This document shows positions 1 through 5,003 of a stretch of 5,003 bases of DNA, piece by piece. The notes below the pieces were generated by a model, which searched no databases, had not been told where the DNA came from, and saw nothing but the letters and a program-made list of their open reading frames with translations. This stretch comes from an uncultured Opitutaceae bacterium. GTDB taxonomy: Bacteria > Verrucomicrobiota > Verrucomicrobiae > Opitutales > Opitutaceae. Where the stretch lies: the NCBI GenBank assembly GCA_946482625.1, contig CAMLSH010000310.1:1-5003 (forward strand), read 5' to 3'. A program made the translations under genes and the position numbers. The first letter of the stretch is position 1. Each line of letters starts with the position of its first letter.

Positions 1-27
1 CGGCTCCAGCATCTCTCTTCGTTTCGT

Positions 28-45
28 CGGACAACCTGTTGTTCG
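28..45. promoter_or_regulatory. Operator-like dyad upstream of the sigma factor gene
   Basis: CGGACAAC at 28-35 and GTTGTTCG at 38-45 form a dyad with 7 of 8 pairs around a 2-base centre, ending 66 bases before the ATG at 112. The inner ACAAC/GTTGT arms are perfect. The position would suit a regulator site controlling the sigma factor operon. No convincing -35/-10 pair can be assigned, and the bases before it could belong to an upstream gene, so this is a weak call. Confidence 0.25.
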
Positions 46-111
46 GGTAAACGAGACCTCTGGCCCGGCAAATTTTCTTTGTTCGGTTTCGCGAATCCAC
101 GCCATTACTCG

Positions 112-1650
112 ATGACAACGATGACTCCGGATGACACCCAACTCCTCCAAGCCTACGCGCAGTCCGGATCGAGCGCCGCCTTCACCGAACTGGTGCAACG
201 TCATCTCCCACTCGTGTATCACGCCGCACGGCGTCACACGCCCGACCGACACCTCGCCGAGGATATCACCCAGGAAGTCTTCACCCTGTTCGCCCGCAAA
301 GTATCCCACCTCACGGACCACCCATCGCTCGTCGGCTGGCTCTACACCACGACCCGGCGCACCGCGCTCCACATGATCCGCCGAGAGACCAACCGGCACG
401 CCCGCGAGCAAGCGCTCGGCATCCACGAATCCCTTACATCTGCACCGCAACCCGCGCCCGATTGGGACCGCCTCCAACCTCTCCTCGACGAAAGTTTGGG
501 CAAACTGAAACCCACCGAGCGCGACGCATTGCTCCTCCGCTTTTTCGAAAACCACGCCTTCTCCGAAATCGGCCGCCACCTCGCCCTCTCCGAAGACGCC
601 GCCCGCATGCGCGTCGAGCGCGCCCTCGAAAAACTCCGCGCCCTCCTCCAACGCCGCGGCTTCACCTCCACCTCCGCCGTCCTTACCCTCGCGCTGACCA
701 CTCACAGCAGCGCCGCCATCCCCACCGGACTCGTCGCAACCATCTCCACCTCCGCCCTCTCCAGCGCATCGTTGAGTTCAGGCCTACTCGCATCGGCAGC
801 GAAATTTCTCCTCATGACCAAAGTCCAGCTCACCGCCGCCAGCGGACTCCTCGTGCTCCTCCTCACGGCCACGCTCTGGCAAACCCATCGCCAGCACGAA
901 ACTCAGCGCGCCCTCACCGCCGCAACCGCACTCAACGACCAACTCTCATCCACTGCCCTTGCGCTAAAAAACCAAGCCACCGCCGCGGCTCCCGCCACAG
1001 CAGCTGCACCGCTCGCGCCATCTCTGACGCCCGCAGAACGTGCGCGCAAAGACCGCATCCTCTCCGGTCACCGATCTCTCCTTGATCTCCAGTATGCCAC
1101 GCTGTTTCGACAACTGCGCCTTCCTTCAAACGATCTGGCTGCGCTAAAAAACCTAATCATAGAGCGCGAATACGCTGTCACCGAAGCACACGCACTTGCT
1201 CGAAAAGAAGGCCTCAACGACGTCACCAGAGAAGAAAGCACAGAGATCATCAGTGCGAGTCGTTCACTGACGGAGGCGAAAATCCGCACACTGCTCGGCG
1301 AAGCTGCCTTCGCATATTTCCAAAACTACGAGCGCACACGCAACACGCGTAACAGTCTGGGGCCGTTCTTCAAAGAACTGCGCGCTCTCTCCACCCCGCT
1401 CAATGACGTTCAAGAAAATCAACTGACTGAGCTTGTTCACAATGCACCCACCCTTCCAGACGCGACACTGGAGGCTGCTCGCCGCTTTCTCAGTCCGAAT
1501 CAACTAACCGAGCTCAAATCGCTGCAAGAAGATGGAGCAGCCCGGAGGCGCATGATCGAACTCAACCGCGCCGCGGCTCTAGCGAGGAAACTCAAGCTGA
1601 CCGTGCAATCAGCCAAAGACTATCCGGGCTCTCCCGTCGATTCAGACTGA
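112..1650 (+). CDS. ECF-type sigma-70 family RNA polymerase sigma factor with membrane-anchored C-terminal extension
   Basis: The N-terminal third is an ECF-type sigma factor that should direct RNA polymerase to a specific promoter set. With the start at 112 the protein has 512 residues. Sigma region 2 spans about 8-92, with HLAEDITQEVF at 47-57 and WLYTTTRRTA at 76-85. Sigma region 4 spans about 123-182, with the helix-turn-helix around LKPTERDALLLRFFENHAFSEIG (in part) and ARMRVERALEKLRALL. ECF factors are usually about 170-200 residues, so about 330 residues are extra. The extension has an Ala/Ser-rich stretch (185-232), a probable membrane helix (about 238-256), an Ala/Pro linker (289-304) and a charged helical domain (about 308-490). 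The helical domain resembles the product of the next gene, 10 bp downstream. If the single helix is inserted, the sigma part is cytoplasmic and the domain periplasmic (inference). A TTG at 79 and an ATG at 121 are alternative starts; family N-termini resemble the segment from 121, and none has a clear ribosome binding site. Confidence 0.9.
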   Translation: MTTMTPDDTQLLQAYAQSGSSAAFTELVQRHLPLVYHAARRHTPDRHLAEDITQEVFTLFARKVSHLTDHPSLVGWLYTTTRRTALHMIRRETNRHAREQALGIHESLTSAPQPAPDWDRLQPLLDESLGKLKPTERDALLLRFFENHAFSEIGRHLALSEDAARMRVERALEKLRALLQRRGFTSTSAVLTLALTTHSSAAIPTGLVATISTSALSSASLSSGLLASAAKFLLMTKVQLTAASGLLVLLLTATLWQTHRQHETQRALTAATALNDQLSSTALALKNQATAAAPATAAAPLAPSLTPAERARKDRILSGHRSLLDLQYATLFRQLRLPSNDLAALKNLIIEREYAVTEAHALARKEGLNDVTREESTEIISASRSLTEAKIRTLLGEAAFAYFQNYERTRNTRNSLGPFFKELRALSTPLNDVQENQLTELVHNAPTLPDATLEAARRFLSPNQLTELKSLQEDGAARRRMIELNRAAALARKLKLTVQSAKDYPGSPVDSD

Positions 1651-1660
1651 TTATCAGCGC

Positions 1661-2581
1661 ATGAACACACGCACCCAATCCCGCTGGTTTCTGCTCGCAC
1701 TGGTCCTCGCCTGCATTGCCACCGGGCTATGGCTGACCCGGATACGCGCATCTACGCGAATCACCGAAAACGCGCTCCATCGCCTCGCCGCTGAAAATGA
1801 ACACCGCGCTAGCGAGATCAAAACGCTTCGCGAGAATTTGATCCACGTGCCCGCTCGCGAATCTCGTTTCTCACCTCTCTCACTCGAAGAACAGGTTCAA
1901 CAGGAGCTCCACACGCTCATCACCAAACTCAAGCATGCGCGTCTCACCGCGCCCCCTCCACCGCCGCGCAATCCTTCCGGCCCGGGGGGCGAACATTTCC
2001 CCGAACTCATGTCAGACCCGGAATACGAGCGTCTTGCCACCCGGCTCTGGAGAAGCGGCACACGCTCAAGATGGCTTCACGCCTTTCGCTATGCGTCCAT
2101 TCCGCATGCAAAAGAACCCCAGCTCAGAGCCCTCCTGCTCGAATTCGGATTCTCCGGCGCTGACGCCTCACGCACCGCGCAACTCGCCGGTGCCAGCGAG
2201 GAGCAATCCTGGAAAGCACGGATGCAAGCGCACGACGAGGTCGCCAACGAAATTACAGCCCTCATCGGCGCCGAAGCCTACGCAAAAATCCAACGTGCTC
2301 AACGTGCCCAAGGCGCCGACGAGCTCGTCGAAAGACTGGAAACCCGCCTCAGCTACTCTGCATCGCCGCTCAACTCGTCGCAGGCCGCACAGCTCTTCCA
2401 ACTCGGCGTCGCTCAAAATCTCGACCGGATGGTCACCGACTCAAAGACCGTCCCCGCTCTCATCGAAAAAGCCCGGCCATTCCTAAATCAGGATCAGCTC
2501 AACGCACTCCACGAGATCGCCTCAGAATTCAACGGCGGCAAAGGCCGGTCCGGCGTCACGTCCTCATCGCCCACTCCCTGA
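1661..2581 (+). CDS. Membrane-anchored protein of unknown function, related to the extension of the upstream sigma factor
   Basis: I do not recognise a named family. The 306-residue product starts with a short basic segment and a probable membrane helix at about 9-26 (FLLALVLACIATGLWL), with no evident lipobox, so it is likely an N-terminal anchor with the rest outside the cytoplasm. A charged helical stretch at 33-62 could form a short coiled coil. A Pro-rich linker (98-109) precedes a helical domain at about 120-292. This domain aligns by eye with residues 322-481 of the sigma factor upstream: LIGAEAYAKIQRAQ against LLGEAAFAYFQNYE, SASPLNSSQAAQLFQL against LSTPLNDVQENQLTEL, and ARPFLNQDQLNALHEI against ARRFLSPNQLTELKSL. 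The 10-bp gap suggests one operon and perhaps a joint role, such as partner or regulator of the membrane-bound sigma factor (inference). The ATG at 1661 has no strong ribosome binding site, so translation may be coupled to the gene before it. Confidence 0.8.
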   Translation: MNTRTQSRWFLLALVLACIATGLWLTRIRASTRITENALHRLAAENEHRASEIKTLRENLIHVPARESRFSPLSLEEQVQQELHTLITKLKHARLTAPPPPPRNPSGPGGEHFPELMSDPEYERLATRLWRSGTRSRWLHAFRYASIPHAKEPQLRALLLEFGFSGADASRTAQLAGASEEQSWKARMQAHDEVANEITALIGAEAYAKIQRAQRAQGADELVERLETRLSYSASPLNSSQAAQLFQLGVAQNLDRMVTDSKTVPALIEKARPFLNQDQLNALHEIASEFNGGKGRSGVTSSSPTP

Positions 2582-2686
2582 GCCACCACGCCCGTCCCCA
2601 CCGCGTGGCGAAGCCTATACGCGGCGCGGCGCTCTGCCCCCAAAAAATCCTTTGAACCCTCGCGCCGCTCCGTCCTCATCGGCGCC

Positions 2687-5003
2687 ATGTCTCTATCTGT
2701 CGTTGGCCAGCGTTGCATGAGCGAACGCGAACCCGAGCTCGGTCTCGGCGTCGTTTCCTCCGTGGACAAATCCGCCAAACGCATCGGTATCCAATTCCCC
2801 GCCACCGGCGAAAACCGCCTATACGCCCTCGGCACCGCCGTCCTGAAACGCGTCCAGTTCCGCACCGGCGAAACCATCTCCACCCGCGACGGCACCACGC
2901 TCACCATCGAGTCCGTCGAAGACGACCCCACCACCCCCGGCCTCCTGATCTACACCGGCAAACCCACCGCCCCGACCCGCCCCCCTCGCTCTGCCCAGCC
3001 TTCCTCCGAAACTTCCGAACTACTCACTACTCGCTACCCGCTACTCGCTACTGGCTCCGCCACCATCCGCGAAGACGCCATCTCGGATGTCACCAGCGTC
3101 GCCCTCCCTCAAGAGCGCCTCCTCGCCGCCCAAGTCGACGAAGGCGAAGTCTTCGACCTCCGCTACCGCGCGCTCCAAGCCCAGGCCAAGTTCCGCTCCT
3201 CCGAAGTCCGCGGTTTCCTCGGCGGACGCATCGAACTCATCCCGCATCAGTTCTACATCCTTCAAGAAGTCTCCTCTCGTCAGATCCCCCGCGTCCTCCT
3301 CGCCGACGAAGTAGGTCTCGGCAAAACCATCGAGGCCTGCCTCATCCTGCAACGCCTCCTCGCCGTCGGCAAAGTGAAGCGCGCCCTCATCCTCGTCCCC
3401 GAGTCGCTCACGCACCAGTGGTTCGTCGAACTTCTCCGCCGTTTCAATCTCTGGTTCACCATCTTCGACGAAGTCCGTCTCCGCGATGTGGAGACAAGCG
3501 ACCCCGATAAAAACCCCTTCGACTCGTCCCAACTCGCCCTCGCGAGCGTCACCTTCCTCGCCAACGTCGAGCAACGCCGCGCCCAAGCCATCGCCGCCGG
3601 CTGGGACCTCGTCATCGTCGACGAAGCCCACCACCTCGAGTGGACGCCCGACGCCGCCAGCGCCGAGTACACCCTCGTCGAAGAACTCGCCAAACGCTCC
3701 CCCGGCCTCCTCCTCCTGACCGCCACGCCGACTCAACTCGGCCTCGCCGGACACTTCGCCCGCCTCCGCCTCCTCGACCCCGCGCGTTACGACGATCTCG
3801 ATACGTTCCTCGAAGAAGCCGAAAAATTCGGCCTCGTCGCCCAGGTCGCCGAAAAGATCATCGACCAGAAACCGCTCGCGGCGAAGGACCACGCCACGCT
3901 CAAAAAGATCTTCACCAAAGACCGCGCCCGCCTCGACGAACTCCTCGCCGCGCTCGACGCCGCCAAACCCGGCGCTCGCGACGCCCTCATCAAGACGCTC
4001 CTCGATCAACACGGCACCGGCCGCGTCGTCTTCCGCAACACCCGCGCCGCCATGACAGGCTTCCCCAAGCGCCAGGCCTGCCCCGCGCCCATCGCAAGCG
4101 ACAACGTCACGCTCCTCCACCGCATCGCCCGCGAACTCGAAGCCGAGGAAACCGGCCAGGACGCCGCCATTCGCTACTCCTTCAAAGACGATCCGCGCAT
4201 CGAGTGGCTCGCCGCGTTTCTCCAAAAGCACCGCCCCGCCAAAGTCCTCCTTATCTGCAAATCCCAGCGCAAAGTCGCCGCCATCGACGCCGCGCTAAAG
4301 GAAAAGCTGAACATCAACATCGGCCTCTTCCACGAAGGCCTTCCCCTCGTCGCCCGCGACCGCCAGGCCGCCTGGTTCGCCGAGCCCGAAGGCGCGCAAC
4401 TCCTCATCGCCTCCGAGATCGGCAGCGAAGGCCGCAACTTCCAATTCGCCCACCACCTCGTCCTCTTCGACCTCCCGCTCAACCCCGGCCTCATCGAGCA
4501 ACGCATCGGCCGCCTCGACCGCATCGGCCAGACCCAGACCATCCGTATCCACATTCCGTATATCACCGGCAGCGCCGAAGAGACGATCTTCAACTGGTAC
4601 CACCGCGGCCTCGATTCTTTCGAAACCTCCCTCCACGGCGGCAACGAATTCCGCGATAAATTCCGCGACCGCCTCCTCACCCTCGCCCTCGGCAAACCCC
4701 TTCCGCGTTCCGCTCCGGCTGTAGGCGGGGTGCCCCCACCCCGCCCCTTGGACTCCGCTCACCACCCTTCCGATTCCGAGCCCGACCTACTCGCTACTCG
4801 CTACCCGCTACCCGCTACTTCCCTCGACACCCTCATCACCGAAACCGTCGCCTTCCGAAAAGAGCTCATGCTCAAAATGAAAAAAGGCCGCGACCGCCTG
4901 CTCGAGCTCAACTCCTTCAACCGCGAAGCCGCCAATCGCATCATCGATCGCGTCCGCGCCGCCGACTCCGATCCGGCCCTCAAAAAATTCCTCAGCGACC
5001 TCC
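2687..5003 (+). CDS. rapA: RNA polymerase-associated ATPase RapA (HepA), 3' end outside the window
   Basis: RapA is a Swi2/Snf2-family ATPase that binds RNA polymerase and helps recycle it after transcription. The visible 772 residues match E. coli RapA (968 residues) along their length. The N-terminal domain is about 1-92 (ELGLG at 17-21, TGENRLYA at 40-47). ATPase lobe 1 carries Walker A DEVGLGKT (207-214, Lys213), DEAH (312-315) and TATP (345-348). HGTGRVVFRNTR starts at 442. Lobe 2 carries SEIGSEGRNFQ (576-586) and QRIGRLDRIGQ (605-615) with its arginines. GRDRLLE at 734-740 begins the spacer region. All key ATPase residues are present. Against E. coli as I recall it, there are low-complexity insertions at about 93-125 and 670-712, each with a heptamer repeat, and the segment between GFPKR and DPRIEWL is shorter (39 against about 56 residues). 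The start at 2687 matches the family N-terminus (GQR at 7-9); ATG 2717 is the alternative. The last ~200-250 residues are cut off by the window end. Confidence 0.96.
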   Translation, partial: MSLSVVGQRCMSEREPELGLGVVSSVDKSAKRIGIQFPATGENRLYALGTAVLKRVQFRTGETISTRDGTTLTIESVEDDPTTPGLLIYTGKPTAPTRPPRSAQPSSETSELLTTRYPLLATGSATIREDAISDVTSVALPQERLLAAQVDEGEVFDLRYRALQAQAKFRSSEVRGFLGGRIELIPHQFYILQEVSSRQIPRVLLADEVGLGKTIEACLILQRLLAVGKVKRALILVPESLTHQWFVELLRRFNLWFTIFDEVRLRDVETSDPDKNPFDSSQLALASVTFLANVEQRRAQAIAAGWDLVIVDEAHHLEWTPDAASAEYTLVEELAKRSPGLLLLTATPTQLGLAGHFARLRLLDPARYDDLDTFLEEAEKFGLVAQVAEKIIDQKPLAAKDHATLKKIFTKDRARLDELLAALDAAKPGARDALIKTLLDQHGTGRVVFRNTRAAMTGFPKRQACPAPIASDNVTLLHRIARELEAEETGQDAAIRYSFKDDPRIEWLAAFLQKHRPAKVLLICKSQRKVAAIDAALKEKLNINIGLFHEGLPLVARDRQAAWFAEPEGAQLLIASEIGSEGRNFQFAHHLVLFDLPLNPGLIEQRIGRLDRIGQTQTIRIHIPYITGSAEETIFNWYHRGLDSFETSLHGGNEFRDKFRDRLLTLALGKPLPRSAPAVGGVPPPRPLDSAHHPSDSEPDLLATRYPLPATSLDTLITETVAFRKELMLKMKKGRDRLLELNSFNREAANRIIDRVRAADSDPALKKFLSDL
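3020..3054. repeat. Heptanucleotide tandem repeat inside rapA, copy 1
   Basis: There are five consecutive 7-base units: CTACTCA, CTACTCG, CTACCCG, CTACTCG, CTACTGG. The array encodes residues 112-123 of RapA (LLTTRYPLLATG) and sits in a Pro/Ser/Thr-rich stretch absent from E. coli RapA. The Leu codon CTA, used here twice, is otherwise rare in this gene. The array matches the one at 4787-4821 at 31 of 35 bases, including 18 identical bases in a row, and has the same codon phase. Confidence 0.9.
4724..4745. repeat. Perfect inverted repeat (8-bp stem, 6-nt loop) within the rapA insertion
   Basis: GGCGGGGT at 4724-4731 pairs perfectly with ACCCCGCC at 4738-4745 around the loop GCCCCC. It encodes residues 680-686 of RapA plus one base (GGVPPPR), inside the stretch that has no counterpart in E. 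coli RapA. It has no T-tract and lies mid-gene, so it is not a usual terminator. It looks like the core of a palindromic repeat element that entered the gene in frame. Calling it a dispersed element is inference from one copy. Confidence 0.6.
4787..4821. repeat. Heptanucleotide tandem repeat inside rapA, copy 2
   Basis: There are five consecutive 7-base units: CTACTCG, CTACTCG, CTACCCG, CTACCCG, CTACTTC. The array encodes residues 701-712 (LLATRYPLPATS) at the end of an insertion between the second ATPase lobe and the spacer helices. A Ser/Glu/Asp-rich segment precedes it (PSDSEPD), much as PSSETSE precedes copy 1, so the duplicated element may extend beyond the heptamers. Confidence 0.9.

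Noticed and set aside
289..304. Ala/Pro linker in the sigma factor product (residue positions) as a possible frameshift or slippage site
   Set aside because: The codons are varied rather than tandem copies and the frame continues cleanly, so it is an ordinary flexible linker.
961..1153. 13-base direct repeat GCGCTAAAAAACC at 961-973 and 1141-1153 in the sigma factor gene, exactly 60 codons apart
   Set aside because: The flanking sequences do not match and the shared peptide is only ALKN, so there is no evidence of a repeated module.
2586..2608. Inverted repeat CCACGC / GCGTGG just after the second gene, considered as a terminator
   Set aside because: The stem is only 6 bp with an 11-base loop and no following T-tract, so it is not better than chance in DNA of this GC content.
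2582..2686. Open in-frame stretch linking the second gene to rapA, suggesting a fusion or readthrough of the TGA at 2579-2581
   Set aside because: Both genes happen to share a frame and no stop occurs in the 35 codons between them, but there is no in-frame start codon before the ATG at 2687, and that ATG matches the RapA N-terminus.
3041..4231. Long minus-strand open frame (396 codons) opposite rapA, rich in Glu, Gly, Ala and Asp
   Set aside because: Its composition is what the antisense of GC-rich rapA codons gives, it has no recognisable motif, and the plus strand is clearly a conserved ATPase gene here. The minus-strand frames at 4174-4695 and 4295-4765 were dropped for the same reason.
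3640..4659. Plus-strand Arg/Pro-rich open frame of 339 codons, and similar ones at 462-1085 and 2713-3510
   Set aside because: These are out-of-frame readings of the sigma factor and rapA genes. The extreme Arg/Pro/His content is typical of shifted frames in high-GC DNA.

Overview
The window carries three same-strand genes in high-GC DNA: an ECF-type sigma factor with a large membrane-spanning C-terminal extension, a small membrane-anchored protein of unknown function, and the first ~772 codons of rapA, whose 3' end lies beyond the window. Codon use (strong preference for C/G in third positions), the lack of obvious Shine-Dalgarno sequences and the sigma factor with a membrane-anchored extension suggest a Verrucomicrobiota bacterium, most likely Opitutaceae-like. 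That placement is inference; there is no marker gene here.

Layout. Bases 1-111 are a leader with an operator-like dyad at 28-45. The sigma factor gene (112-1650) is followed after 10 bp by a second gene (1661-2581), so the two are probably co-transcribed. Both products have a single membrane segment, an Ala/Pro- or Pro-rich linker, and then a region of about 170 residues that aligns between them by eye. I read them as a sigma factor and a companion protein sharing a related extracytoplasmic helical domain. This domain matches no family I can name. After 105 bp comes rapA (2687 to the window end), encoding the Swi2/Snf2-type ATPase that binds RNA polymerase and promotes its recycling.

The most unusual feature is in rapA. 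The coding sequence holds two low-complexity insertions relative to the E. coli protein as I recall it. One is at the junction between the N-terminal domain and the ATPase, the other just after the second ATPase lobe. Each contains five tandem copies of a 7-base unit (consensus CTACTCG), in the same codon phase. The second also contains a perfect 8-bp hairpin. They look like dispersed short repeats that entered a conserved gene without breaking its frame.

No RNA gene, CRISPR array, insertion sequence or defence system is visible. Both long alternative strands of open frame over rapA look like shadows of its GC-rich codon pattern.
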